A stretch of DNA of 64,000 nucleotides from Liquidambar formosana (GCA_039720395.1 CM077822.1:16261043-16325042), one strand, 5' to 3'; positions 45,432 to 58,714 are shown, counted from the first letter of the stretch. A program made the numbers and translations. Notes: generated from the sequence alone by a model not told the origin.

Positions 45432-45683
45432 CTAAGCTTGAAATTTGTAAAAAGGCAAATCAGAGAGATATCTCCCAATAAAAGGCACAAGCTCAACTGG
45501 AGGAGACCACCACCATTGGAAACCCAAGTAACTCAATCCCAGACTTGCGCACTTATCAACTGTGGCATTGCCTTCTCTGAAAATGTGGCGATACTGAAAT
45601 TCCATGTTCTTCATAAAAACTTTACAATTTTGCAAACACCAACATTTTGCATGTATAGGGAGTATAAACGTGGATGTACACAC
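45432..45683 (-). mobile_element. LINE RNase H domain fragment (copy in S2)
   Basis: This is the paralogue of 33805-34056, with the same HIFREGNATVDKCAS core. The opposite-strand open frame over it is an antisense shadow. Confidence 0.75.
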
Positions 45684-45741
45684 CTAAAGGAGTTCTTAAC
45701 CACTAGACCATCTAGTGCTTATTGGCCATGCTATATTAATA

Positions 45742-46000
45742 CTCCTTCCGTTATTAAATTATTGACCTCCTTCTATCTTTGGGATGTTTCAAAATTATTG
45801 TCACATTCCAAAAGTCAATTTTTTTATTTCATTTTCCAAAATACCCTTGAAATGGTATTCTCTCTTTTTCCAATATTTTATACACTTAAGGGCAAAATCG
45901 AAATGTCAAAACATATATTTTGACATGAAAGCATTTAATAAGATTTCCCAAGAAATCATATTTTTTGAAAGGGGACGTTATCAATTAGGAACGGATGGAG
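45742..46000. mobile_element. Stowaway-like MITE (copy in S2)
   Basis: This is the same insertion as 34117-34376, with TA on both sides, so it predates the S1/S2 duplication. Confidence 0.85.
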
Positions 46001-46574
46001 TAATAGACAATCTTTTAAGGTAGATAATTGATTCTAAGGATGTTTATATTAAGCTTCCAATTTAAAAGTTTAAATTTTTAGGTGAAGGGCTCAAATGGGT
46101 TTATCACAAACGAAACGAAACATTAAGAATGACATGCTATGATACTATATTAATTTTTCACCTTAAAAACCTAAGTTATTTGGTGGAGGGCACAAACAAG
46201 TATATAAAATCATTTAAAACCTAAATATGGGCGATTTGAAATGTAAGACTAATTTATAGTATTGATTTTCTTAGATCGCGTTTATAAGAAGGCAAACAAA
46301 GCAGATTTTTTTAGGTAATTTGGGATATCAATTGAAAAGAAACCTAATTCCAAAACATGGACCAGGGGTTCAAGGGCCAATCATCACCAATTATGTTTAT
46401 CTTAAGCGTTAACCAATGCATAGTAGATTAGTAGGTGATGAACTTACACGTTTTCAGGGATTTTTTATTTTTTATTTTTGGATAAGTACATGTTCAGGGA
46501 TTAGTTGTCCGTGTTGAAATTCTAGATACTTCTATCAGCACAATAAATAAATAAACAGTATAAGATTAAAGTGG

Positions 46575-46616
<42 letters not shown>

Positions 46617-47016
46617 GAGGTTCATTTGGAAATTTAAATCTTTTCCAAGAATTTTGTTGATCTCGCCATTAGTATACACTTATTCAAATATACCCTTGGG
46701 GCTATGAGATGAGGTCTTATCGAGACATCATACGAAAAGCCTAGATTGGCCTTCATCCTAAGCCCGCCATCCTCTATTATCTCAAATGCATTGTTTTTGG
46801 GGAGGGGATTAAAGAGGAACAAAGTCACTGCACAAAATCATAACAGAAGATAGATCTAATAGACCAACAGGCTATAAAAACACCATTGCACAGTCAATAC
46901 ATTCTACACTGACAAATAAGACCCATCTCACACTATCACCTATTTGTCAACACCGAATGTTAGAAAAATTTCCCATCACATGGCTGGGCACACCATTGCC
47001 GGCCTGGATCAACTGG

Positions 47017-48051
47017 CAGGGCCGGTTTTGGGGCAAGGCGGGCAAGGCGGCCGCCTGGGGCCCCATATTTTTGCTCAAAAATGAGGGCCCCATTTTGAGA
47101 CTAACCCTTGTAGTAGGTTTAATTTTTTTTTTTTTTTTTTCTAAAGAGAATGGTTATTGCAATCCCTTAATTTTATTTGCACATCCCACTAATTTTTATT
47201 TATCAATATTTTACCAAAAATATAAAAAGTTTTTATAAAAATTTGTTATGTAATCCACTAGAAAACATCATTTTAAACAACTTTGCAGAATAAAGTTTTT
47301 TCAAAATTTATTGTTTAAGTGGATTTTTTGATCATTTACCGTCTTTGTTAATTTTAGGCCAAAAAGTCAACTTAAACGAAAAATTTTGTAAAAAATTTCT
47401 TCTCCAAAGTTGTTCAAAATGATGTTTTCTAGTGGATAGCATAGTTAATTTTCTTAAAACCTTTTATATTTTTCTAAAATCTTAAGAAATTAAAATCAGT
47501 GAGATGTGCAAACAAATTTTGTGTTTGTACTAGGAAAAAAAAATTGAGTATGAAGGTCTCATTTTAAGAAGGGGGCTCTATTGGCACCCCAAGACTTGTT
47601 TTTCATCTCCCAATTACATTACATTTTAAGGTTTTATAAAAAATATAAAAGGTTTTCATAAAAACTAATCACATAAGCTACTAGAAAACATCATTTTGAA
47701 TAATTTTGTAGAAGAAAGTTTTTTAAAAATTTATCTTTTAAATGGACTTTATAACCATTTATATAACAACTACTGTAAATGGCAAAAAATTTATTCTACA
47801 AAGTTGTTCAAAATGATGTTTTCTAGTGGATCACTTAAACAATAGATTTTGGAAAAACTTTATTCTACAAAGTTGTTCAAAATGATGTTTTTCAATGGAT
47901 AGCGCATCCGATTTTTATAAAAATCTTTTATAATTTTCATAAAACCTTAAAGTGTAAAATAAATGGGGGATGAAAAACAGTCTTCGGGTGCCAATAGAGG
48001 CCCCCTTTTAAGAATTCGCCTAGGGCCCCCAAAATCTCAGAACCGGCCCTG
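47017..48051. mobile_element. hAT-like element, copy 1 (1035 bp)
   Basis: The termini are CAGGGCCGGTTTTGG and the inverse of CAGGGCCGGTTCTGA. The left end is GC-rich and the interior very AT-rich, with no coding capacity. A motif of about 40 bp containing TAGAAAACATCATTTT recurs at least five times inside in both orientations (near 47252, 47410, 47670, 47800 and 47870). Confidence 0.85.
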
Positions 48052-49344
48052 ATGGGCAGTCATTTTTTACTAAATTTCTAGAGTTCAAATGGAGAGAATC
48101 CGCTGGCATTTGAGGACCATCTGATTGGTGTGATTTCTTTGTAGAATCTATTGTGTAGGATTTTATTTAAATTGGTTTTTGGATTTGCAATCAGTGATGG
48201 AGCAATTGTTTTGATTTGTGAACTACTGGGAAATTTATCACCGACTTTGAATTTGCTTGAACGACTTGATTTTATGGCTGAATTTTACATCCTGGATGTG
48301 TAACCCTCAATATATTTTTGTGAGAAAAATATTTTGCTAATCCAACTGTTGGATTAGATTAACTATTCATGCACATCATGTATGCCATGCCAAATTTCAA
48401 ATAAATTGGATATCGGGAAGTATGTTCTCCATAAAGTGCTTCAAATTATAATTTTATTTATAAAAAAAAAATGTCAATTTATAGATGAAATGTTTTCCGA
48501 TATTCGATTTATTTGAAATTTGACATTCATGATGTGCATGAATAAAAAACCTAATCCAACGATCGGATTGGCAAAATATTATTTACACAAAAAGATATTG
48601 AGAAATGTAAGAGTAAAAAGTTTTACGCCGATGTAAACAGATCCCTCCCCTATATATGCGTGCGTGCGTGTGAGAGTGTGGTGCATGGAATCAAAGGGAA
48701 AAAAAAAGTGTAAAAGAACGACTTCATGTAATCGACAAAGAACAAGGATCACGTGATGCCTAAGATACAAAGCTAATAGAACCTAATAAAACAAAACTCG
48801 AGCTTTGAAAAGAATCACCAGTTCGGATTCCCAGTCTTGAACCCTCTTCAATCTTACCTTCGTCTCCTTCCATGCCGTTGGCCTTCTTGTCGCACAAAGA
48901 TCCTCTGCTCACTTTTGGTGCCCCATTCGGTGCCCCTTTCTTCATATTTGTCCATACCACAAAGTGGTGTTTGAGATAGGTTTTGGGGTTCAGAATAAAA
49001 CGTTTACTCCTAAACGTGTAATTGGTTACCATAAATTTTAATTAACTTTTAATACAAGATACCAACTAATTAAAGTTTGCAAATACATTTGGCCCAAATA
49101 AATAAATAAATAAATTCCCAAATATGGAGCAACTTCCCATTTTACCTTGCATTATCCTGGGCATTACCTTGTGAGTTGCTTGTGATCTTCCCACATTGCA
49201 TATGCTAAATCAGCATGAATGACACTCAGGCAAGCTCTAGGAGGTCCTGGTTTCAAGTCTTTACACCTACATACCATTTACCGGTTCAATTTAGTTTAAC
49301 TCATTGTCGTGTATCGGTTCATCTCTTCATGTGCGAGCGGGGGT
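48052..49344. repeat. Linker unit 1 (1293 bp)
   Basis: Non-transposon-like DNA between elements 1 and 2, repeated at 50378-51670 with no difference that I can see. It contains a MITE (48306-48602) and a minus-strand frame of 90 codons (49032-48760) with KKGAPNGAPKVSRGSL that I do not recognise. It may be a host fragment picked up between two elements. Confidence 0.8.
48306..48602. mobile_element. MITE with long inverted repeats in linker 1
   Basis: CTCAATATATTTTTGTG faces CACAAAAAGATATTGAG. Arms of about 120 bp pair imperfectly (for example ATTCATGCACATCATG with CATGATGTGCATGAAT). The same MITE is in linker 2 at 50632-50928. Confidence 0.75.
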
Positions 49345-50377
49345 CAGGGCCGGTTTTGGGGCAAGGCGGGCAAGGCGGCCGCCTGGGCCCCACATTTTTG
49401 CTCAAAAATGAGGGCCCCATTTTGAGACTAACCCTTGTAGTAGGTTTAATTTTTTTTTTTTTTTTTCTAAAGAGAATGGTTATTGCAATCCCTTAATTTT
49501 ATTTGCACATCCCACTAATTTTTATTTATCAATATTTTACCAAAAATATAAAAAGTTTTTATAAAAATTTGTTATGTAATCCACTAGAAAACATCATTTT
49601 AAACAACTTTGCAGAATAAAGTTTTTTCAAAATTTATTGTTTAAGTGGATTTTTTGATCATTTACCGTCTTTGTTAATTTTAGGCCAAAAAGTCAACTTA
49701 AACGAAAAATTTTGTAAAAAATTTCTTCTCCAAAGTTGTTCAAAATGATGTTTTCTAGTGGATAGCATAGTTAATTTTCTTAAAACCTTTTATATTTTTC
49801 TAAAATCTTAAGAAATTAAAATCAGTGAGATGTGCAAACAAATTTTGTGTTTGTACTAGGAAAAAAAAATTGAGTATGAAGGTCTCATTTTAAGAAGGGG
49901 GCTCTATTGGCACCCCAAGACTTGTTTTTCATCTCCCAATTACATTACATTTTAAGGTTTTATAAAAAATATAAAAGGTTTTCATAAAAACTAATCACAT
50001 AAGCTACTAGAAAACATCATTTTGAATAATTTTGTAGAAGAAAGTTTTTTAAAAATTTATCTTTTAAATGGACTTTATAACCATTTATATAACAACTACT
50101 GTAAATGGCAAAAAATTTATTCTACAAAGTTGTTCAAAATGATGTTTTCTAGTGGATCACTTAAACAATAGATTTTGGAAAAACTTTATTCTACAAAGTT
50201 GTTCAAAATGATGTTTTTCAATGGATAGCGCATCCGATTTTTATAAAAATCTTTTATAATTTTCATAAAACCTTAAAGTGTAAAATAAATGGGGGATGAA
50301 AAACAGTCTTCGGGTGCCAATAGAGGCCCCCTTTTAAGAATTCGCCTAGGGCCCCCAAAATCTCAGAACCGGCCCTG
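49345..50377. mobile_element. hAT-like element, copy 2 (1033 bp)
   Basis: It has the same ends and interior as copy 1. It differs near the left end (GCCTGGGCCCCAC where copy 1 has GCCTGGGGCCCCA), a difference it shares with copy 3. Confidence 0.85.
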
Positions 50378-51670
50378 ATGGGCAGTCATTTTTTACTAAA
50401 TTTCTAGAGTTCAAATGGAGAGAATCCGCTGGCATTTGAGGACCATCTGATTGGTGTGATTTCTTTGTAGAATCTATTGTGTAGGATTTTATTTAAATTG
50501 GTTTTTGGATTTGCAATCAGTGATGGAGCAATTGTTTTGATTTGTGAACTACTGGGAAATTTATCACCGACTTTGAATTTGCTTGAACGACTTGATTTTA
50601 TGGCTGAATTTTACATCCTGGATGTGTAACCCTCAATATATTTTTGTGAGAAAAATATTTTGCTAATCCAACTGTTGGATTAGATTAACTATTCATGCAC
50701 ATCATGTATGCCATGCCAAATTTCAAATAAATTGGATATCGGGAAGTATGTTCTCCATAAAGTGCTTCAAATTATAATTTTATTTATAAAAAAAAAATGT
50801 CAATTTATAGATGAAATGTTTTCCGATATTCGATTTATTTGAAATTTGACATTCATGATGTGCATGAATAAAAAACCTAATCCAACGATCGGATTGGCAA
50901 AATATTATTTACACAAAAAGATATTGAGAAATGTAAGAGTAAAAAGTTTTACGCCGATGTAAACAGATCCCTCCCCTATATATGCGTGCGTGCGTGTGAG
51001 AGTGTGGTGCATGGAATCAAAGGGAAAAAAAAAGTGTAAAAGAACGACTTCATGTAATCGACAAAGAACAAGGATCACGTGATGCCTAAGATACAAAGCT
51101 AATAGAACCTAATAAAACAAAACTCGAGCTTTGAAAAGAATCACCAGTTCGGATTCCCAGTCTTGAACCCTCTTCAATCTTACCTTCGTCTCCTTCCATG
51201 CCGTTGGCCTTCTTGTCGCACAAAGATCCTCTGCTCACTTTTGGTGCCCCATTCGGTGCCCCTTTCTTCATATTTGTCCATACCACAAAGTGGTGTTTGA
51301 GATAGGTTTTGGGGTTCAGAATAAAACGTTTACTCCTAAACGTGTAATTGGTTACCATAAATTTTAATTAACTTTTAATACAAGATACCAACTAATTAAA
51401 GTTTGCAAATACATTTGGCCCAAATAAATAAATAAATAAATTCCCAAATATGGAGCAACTTCCCATTTTACCTTGCATTATCCTGGGCATTACCTTGTGA
51501 GTTGCTTGTGATCTTCCCACATTGCATATGCTAAATCAGCATGAATGACACTCAGGCAAGCTCTAGGAGGTCCTGGTTTCAAGTCTTTACACCTACATAC
51601 CATTTACCGGTTCAATTTAGTTTAACTCATTGTCGTGTATCGGTTCATCTCTTCATGTGCGAGCGGGGGT
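50378..51670. repeat. Linker unit 2 (1293 bp)
   Basis: I see no difference from linker 1, 2326 bp earlier. It includes the MITE (50632-50928) and the minus-strand 90-codon frame (51358-51086). Confidence 0.85.
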
Positions 51671-52702
51671 CAGGGCCGGTTTTGGGGCAAGGCGGGCAAG
51701 GCGGCCGCCTGGGCCCCACATTTTTGCTCAAAAATGAGGGCCCCATTTTGAGACTAACCCTTGTAGTAGGTTTAATTTTTTTTTTTTTTTTCTAAAGAGA
51801 ATGGTTATTGCAATCCCTTAATTTTATTTGCACATCCCACTAATTTTTATTTATCAATATTTTACCAAAAATATAAAAAGTTTTTATAAAAATTTGTTAT
51901 GTAATCCACTAGAAAACATCATTTTAAACAACTTTGCAGAATAAAGTTTTTTCAAAATTTATTGTTTAAGTGGATTTTTTGATCATTTACCGTCTTTGTT
52001 AATTTTAGGCCAAAAAGTCAACTTAAACGAAAAATTTTGTAAAAAATTTCTTCTCCAAAGTTGTTCAAAATGATGTTTTCTAGTGGATAGCATAGTTAAT
52101 TTTCTTAAAACCTTTTATATTTTTCTAAAATCTTAAGAAATTAAAATCAGTGAGATGTGCAAACAAATTTTGTGTTTGTACTAGGAAAAAAAAATTGAGT
52201 ATGAAGGTCTCATTTTAAGAAGGGGGCTCTATTGGCACCCCAAGACTTGTTTTTCATCTCCCAATTACATTACATTTTAAGGTTTTATAAAAAATATAAA
52301 AGGTTTTCATAAAAACTAATCACATAAGCTACTAGAAAACATCATTTTGAATAATTTTGTAGAAGAAAGTTTTTTAAAAATTTATCTTTTAAATGGACTT
52401 TATAACCATTTATATAACAACTACTGTAAATGGCAAAAAATTTATTCTACAAAGTTGTTCAAAATGATGTTTTCTAGTGGATCACTTAAACAATAGATTT
52501 TGGAAAAACTTTATTCTACAAAGTTGTTCAAAATGATGTTTTTCAATGGATAGCGCATCCGATTTTTATAAAAATCTTTTATAATTTTCATAAAACCTTA
52601 AAGTGTAAAATAAATGGGGGATGAAAAACAGTCTTCGGGTGCCAATAGAGGCCCCCTTTTAAGAATTCGCCTAGGGCCCCCAAAATCTCAGAACCGGCCC
52701 TG
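51671..52702. mobile_element. hAT-like element, copy 3 (1032 bp)
   Basis: It is like copy 2 apart from a homopolymer length difference. Its right border CCGGCCCTG is followed by TCAACTGG, which matches the left flank of copy 1. Confidence 0.85.
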
Positions 52703-53048
52703 TCAACTGGCGTTGACATGACATAAAGATATGATATGATATGATGCGACGTAATGTGATGTGTTTAATTTTTTATTATCATTGTACAGTTTTTTATTGT
52801 CTACATCAATTGACGTTGACATGACATGTAAGTAAGACCTAACATAATATGATGCGACATAATATGGTGCGTGTAGTTTCTCATTTTTCATTGTGATCTG
52901 ATTATGTGTCAACATTGAATCCAAATGTTATCACCCTTCAATTTTTTACAAACATACTCATAGAAGTGGCAAAATTAAGAGTTTTAGGGTTATATATTGG
53001 AAGCTTATAAAGTAGCTAGTGATCTCACACATCTTTCCACAAGCCTCT

Positions 53049-53081
<33 letters not shown>

Positions 53082-53826
53082 GTACTTAATTTTAATACAT
53101 TTATTTATTGTTCAATTTACAATTGTTATTTATATGATCTACATTTATCATATTTGTGCCCTGCTAAATTTTAATTTCCATTTTATTATTTACCCTTCAA
53201 GAGTTATTTAAAGAACGTAAAAAGAACACAAAATTTGAAAAGACTCCAAAATTTTCTCTAACACCCAAACGCTCTCAGTGGTACATGTCCTATCACAGAT
53301 GCACACAAGCCTCTGAACTTTCCAGTTAACAATGTCATTTATTTCTTACCCAAATTTTTATTTTTATTTTTTGTGCATATATGACATTTGTGTTTGTGTT
53401 TGTATTTTACAATGAGTTTTCTTATGACATGTGCCCATGTACTTTTAGGGCACACCTGAAGAAAACCTCTTTACAATATGCTCATGGAAATAAATCATTA
53501 GGCATCATTGGATACCTTGGGAGAAAAAAGGACGTGCAATTATTAGAACTGACTTGGGAAACCAGTTTTTTCCACAATAACAGGCATTTATTATACTTAG
53601 GGCACACGTGATGGCAAATACTGTCAAGGATAGGATGTTTTTGTTATTTAGCAAGCAGACAAAGCCATGTATATTTTTCATGGCTAGATGGAATATACTC
53701 ATTACTCACTGACTTCCCCCTGGATGGTTGTGGCTATAATCTTAGTTGGTGAAACTGACCACACCCCAAACAACCCAAAAGCCCAATCTAGGTTTCAAAT
53801 TTTGGGTCTAAATAATCAATTCTTCT
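52703..53826. repeat. Segmental duplication, copy S2, right part
   Basis: It continues the match to S1 (35388-36480), ending near AATAATCAATTCTTCT. Open frames here are short and unconvincing. Confidence 0.85.
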
Positions 53827-53953
53827 GAATCTGTGATTGCCTTCAATCACAGTAGAATTATAGCTTTTTCCTTCCATTCATGAATTATAGTACTTTAAAA
53901 AAAAAAAAAAATTGATGTCTTAGCTTGGTGGTAGTTTTCAATTTTACTTAATA

Positions 53954-54243
53954 CTCCCTTCGTTTTCACATTGATTATTTCGTTTGAAAAAACACAAATT
54001 TTTTAGGAATCCATCTTAAATGCTTTCATACCCACATTTATACTTTAACGTTTCAAATATGCCCTTAAATATAATATAAATCATTAATTGAGTTTGTTTT
54101 ATCCATATCATTAAATTGACACCATGGGTATGGGTATTTTGGTAAATTGATTAAAATGAAGTCATTGAATTTTTGTCCTAAGACCAATAATTTTGAAACA
54201 GTTTAAAAGGGAAAGAAAAACAAAGAGTATGAAACAGAGGGAA
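53954..54243. mobile_element. Stowaway-like MITE, 290 bp
   Basis: CTCCCTTCGTTTTCACATTG faces the inverse of ATTCCCTCTGTTTCATACTC, and TA stands on both sides (53952-53953 and 54244-54245). Confidence 0.8.
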
Positions 54244-54662
54244 TAACAAAAAGCAATGTCAGTTCACATATTGTTGTAGAGGCGTGGCGGGCTTGGGCCT
54301 CTGTTTCAGGAGTCCAATTTCTAGGTGAGGCCAAACCCAAAACTCATTGAAACCCAAAATCTAGGACCAACAGCATCTCCAAGCCTACTAACATGCAAAG
54401 GCCCTTAGTGGTTATCAAACAATGACTTTACCCTTGGTCCAAATTTTCAAACCTTCCACGAAAAGGTGTCAGAAAAAATGAAATATGCCCCACTTTAGGA
54501 GACATAAAGTGTCGTATGCTTTTGGCTATCATGAAAAGAAATATGCTTCAAGTTGAACTGGCTTTACTTTGCCAGAAATGATCGAATATGTTGGGTTTGG
54601 TACAATAATTACATAGGATTCCAATCATGATTTCAAATCTATCAAGAGATGATTAATTACTA

Positions 54663-54867
54663 AGATTTGGATTTGGTGCATGGTGCAGTAAACGTAGGAT
54701 CAATGACACGTGACCAAGAGAATAAATGAAGAGTTGAAATTCGAGATATGCATTTAATCCCCAACGCCTAACAGTTCTCCATTTCTCCTCCTACCCCATG
54801 TGTCATTGATCCTACGTTTACTGTACCATGCGGGTGAAAGTAGCCAACTGCACCAAATCCGAATCCT
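54663..54867. mobile_element. Foldback MITE, 205 bp, 8 bp target duplication
   Basis: The arms pair over most of their length (GTAAACGTAGGATCAATGAC and its inverse). AATTACTA flanks the element at 54655-54662 and 54868-54875, suggesting a hAT-type MITE. Confidence 0.85.
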
Positions 54868-57159
54868 AATTACTAATGTTCTTAAAATGACTATTATCAT
54901 TCTAATTTATCTAATGTCTCTAAAAAAAAGAGATTTTCTCTATTTAATGGATAAATCTAAACCGTTCATATCACATGGGACGCATGTGACATAATCAATC
55001 TTAGTGAAATCTACATAATTAGACAACCACCAAATTTAGTGTTGATTACTATGTAGGGATAAAACCAATGTGTATTCATGATTTCACTATATCCCTTGAC
55101 GGATTAATCAAAATTTTCACTGGTGTCTAAGTTTTTCTTGGATATATTAATGATCATTAATATATCTAAGAAAAAGTCCTAAATAATATAAGAGTAAGAT
55201 AAAAAAGTAAGATAGAAGAGGTTTTTCATCCAATGTACCTTGGGCTGAATCCAAGATAGCAATGGGATTTTGCGCTAGATGACCCGTCAATTTCTATGGA
55301 AAAAATTGGACATAAAACATTGAACTCCACACGGTAATACCTAAAGATGATGTGCACTTTTTGTCACCCATCCCAAGATATGCAATTATGTTGTGTTCAT
55401 ATTTGAAAGGATTAGGATAAGGGGACTTCATTTTTTGCAGCTCAACTAATTTGTTAAATGGTGAGTGTAGCTTGGCTACGTCAACCTTTTGGAATACCGT
55501 TAGATCTTGTGAATCCAATGACTTAAAAATGAGATGCAAAAATGAAATCCATAAGTCCTAACTCTGATCATTTGGGATCCCATCTTCCTAAAGCCATACA
55601 TATCTTCATTTTCTTAGATCCTCTCTAACTAAACATACCCTAATTATTTTTAATTTCTATATTTGTATCCCCATAAAGTAGATATTTGAAAAGTTTATTC
55701 AAATATATAAGGATGATAAGCATGTGTAACATTTAGGATTTCCACTTCCCAATTCACATGCTCTATTTCTATAAATGCGTGTCATATGGAGAGTAGAAGA
55801 TACATAGAAGTTCATTTTTTTATTTTTTATTTTTTTTGCTACGAGGTAGAAGATTGAAAAATATTTATTATCACATGTTGGATACTCTTACCCTCTCTTT
55901 GGTTCGTGGATTTTACCATGAAAATAAAAAAGGAAGGGGAAAAAACATGCGGAGGAAAGAAAATGAAAGGAAAAAATGAAATCATACCAAACCAAAATTA
56001 TTTCAATTATTTTTCTTTTATCAATTTTCCATTACAACCAAATAAGAAAAAATACAATTCCTTATATTTTATTTTTTTTTCCTTGATAAAATCCGCTAAC
56101 CGAATAGAGCCTTATGGTCCATTTGTGGTTGTGTTAAACTTGTAGGTTTAAGGGTTTTTGCTATTGGACTTATCATATAGTCTTTTTGCTATTACAAATC
56201 GTAATGTGACGAAGTTACATATTCTAGGGATTTAATTAAAATTTATTTCTTCAAATTTTTGGCATTCTTTGTATCTTTTGGCAGCTATTTTAAAAGTTTA
56301 GTCATTTGTTTCTTGTAATGTAATCATCCGAAATCATAGTTATATATGTTATAACAGCTGACTTGTAATTTTCTATAATAAAAAAAAAAAAATCAAATTA
56401 TTTCCAATTCTCTAAATTATATGGACTTTTCATTTAAGGCTGCATTTGGTTGTGCGCAGTGTATTTAAAATTGTCAATGTGAATCTTTCATATCACTATG
56501 ACACCACCATAGGCCAATAAGAGTGAAGTAAAGTGAGATTGTTGGATCAAAAAGTATTTTGACAATTCTACTTTGATCAAAATCCTCTAATAGTATATTT
56601 AATTTTATTAATTAAATTAATTAAGAAAACTTTAGTTTTATTTCCTTTACTATAAACATGATTTTATGCTAACATTCATGCCGTTCTCTAGAAAAAATCA
56701 TTTAAAATGTTACAGATATCCCAAGAACAACTCTTTATATTTTCAAGACTATTTAAGTACAATATTTACATATCCTTTCTTGCAGGAATTCAAGTTCAGC
56801 AAACTGCTATGGGTTTTTTCACGTTACTGTGTTAGTTGAATTTGGAATCAACAAAGGATGCACGTTTTTTCCCTTATTTATTTATTTATTTATTTCTGGT
56901 CCATTTTTTCAGTGCCTAGCATTTGAGTCAAGTTGTTCGTTCCTCGATAGTCACAAATTATCATCATATCATAACAATTTGACTGAAAATGTGCCTTGAA
57001 AATACTTTATGTTGCTTTAATTCAACTGAAAGTTAATCATATTGAAAACATCATACTTGATTAGTATTTTTTTTTTTTTTCCCAGTAACGATTAGAAGTA
57101 TGCCAGGTTTTACTATCGCCGAGATTTCAAATCAGACTATTCCTCCAACAATCATGTGG

Positions 57160-57190
<31 letters not shown>

Positions 57191-57720
57191 CGTTTCAAGT
57201 AACGATTAGAGGTATGCCAAGTTGTTTGCCCATATCCATACAAGCAGTTATATCTTTAAAGAGTCAAAACGATAACCTTTAAGGAGTATACACAGAACTT
57301 AATCACTTGAGTACCAATGGATTCAACTTCTCAAATTATTATTTTTTTTAAAAAAAATTCTAATTGCCACTTAGGCTCGTCTTGAGATCTAACTAATGCA
57401 AGGTAGATGTTGATACACCTTACCGGTATCCAAGAAATTAATTGGATTAGAGTTCTAAATACTTTTTAAATATATATATACACACACATATATATATATA
57501 TAATCAATAAGGATATCCAAAGCTTTGGCCCAACTAATCCCTTATTAGCAAAAAAATAAACAAATAAATATATATGTTTGTGAAGTGATTTAAATTCTAC
57601 ATCTACGTGTCACAATTTAATTGGTGGGTGCTTAAATGACGTTGTAAATATACCACCAGAGGATTTTGATTTGTGACCCCATTTGGGCCATTTCTTATCC
57701 TTATGTTCCATCAACGTGTT
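54868..57720. other. AT-rich intergenic DNA
   Basis: I find no supported gene, RNA or element. There are long T runs at 57070-57082 and 57163-57190, and an AT/AC tract near 57470-57502. Confidence 0.4.
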
Positions 57721-58020
57721 GATCAGTTCCTCACATAACGGTGACCCCAAACCCTAAACTGACTGCGCCGGCAACGGAAGGTCAACCCTCTTTCAACCGC
57801 CTTTACGCTCTCTTCTTTCTCATAATCCAACGGCCGAAACTGCACCGAACAGCATGTGTGAAATATCAGCCGACGATTACGGATTTAGGCGTAAAACAAC
57901 GTTGGACCCGACGCCACGTCGTCCTAAACACGACAAAAACGACGTGGTCCAAAAGCGGCGAAAGACGTGATCGAATGTATTTTCCGACAAGCTAAAGGCG
58001 CTCCGGATCTGGCGGAGCCC
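57721..58020. promoter_or_regulatory. GC-rich, ACGT-motif-bearing island, possible orphan promoter
   Basis: About 300 bp is clearly richer in G and C than its surroundings. It includes an inverted pair of ACGT cores at 57913-57946 (CCACGTCGT and ACGACGTGG), the type of site bound by plant bZIP factors. No coding region follows on either strand, so it may be the promoter of a lost or unseen gene. Confidence 0.3.
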
Positions 58021-58342
58021 TTTTTTAAATTGATTGTGGGGCCAAGATAGATCTCGGCCGTTGATTTTGGTGTGGGACCCTTTCGTTAGCTTCATTAAAA
58101 AGGCAGCCTTTATACACCTGATGATGGGTTTGCAATGGCAAGGAATCGGTTGGTTTTTTTCTTCCGAGAATGCCCCGGTTTTGGTATGAGAATAGCGAGA
58201 ATACCATTACGTTCATGGTAGTTGTGTAAATACGGAGGTGTAGTTTGAGAGGTTGAGGAATGAATGATATGCACGTGCTCACAGGATGGATACGTGCACA
58301 AGCCACTATGTGGGACTCGTTCCCCGTTTGCAAAGTTTAATG

Positions 58343-58458
58343 ATTCCAACCTAAAAGGAAGGTATCGAAAATTTATTAGTTTAATAGCAGGAGGTTACGT
58401 GTTGCAGTTAAGGGATTTTATAGAAACAGCAAAGTTGCATACCTTTCTCTTTCGCACA

Positions 58459-58513
<55 letters not shown>

Positions 58514-58714
58514 TATGGTTATATTTGCATTAATACCTATTGATCAATATTATGCATTAGGAGTTGTATCCTTGTATTGGTCTAATGATTCCAACCTAAA
58601 AAAAAAGGTATTGATGATTTATTAGTTTAATGGCAGGAAGTTACGTGTTGCAGTAAGGGATTTTATAGCGACAGTAAAGTTGCATACCTTTCTCCTTCAC
58701 ACAATAAAAAAAAA

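Larger units (their letters stand above)
45186..47016. repeat. Segmental duplication, copy S2, left part
   Basis: It matches 33558-35395 (S1). S2 is split after the 8 bp TCAACTGG at 47009-47016 by the composite hAT insertion and resumes at 52703. Confidence 0.9.
47017..52702. mobile_element. Composite hAT-like insertion: three elements and two linkers, 5686 bp
   Basis: The whole block is flanked by TCAACTGG (47009-47016 and 52703-52710). The order is element, linker, element, linker, element. The inner element borders have other flanks: GCGGGGGT on the left of elements 2 and 3, ATGGGCAG on the right of elements 1 and 2. Only the outermost ends therefore share a target duplication. The paralogous segment S1 has the unoccupied site at 35388-35395, followed by the same CGTTGACATGAC. 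The block therefore entered as one unit, or grew from one. Confidence 0.85.

Noticed and set aside
45438..45923. A 161-codon plus-strand frame.
   Set aside because: It runs antisense through a LINE RNase H relic and into a Stowaway MITE, and its counterpart in S1 is broken up.
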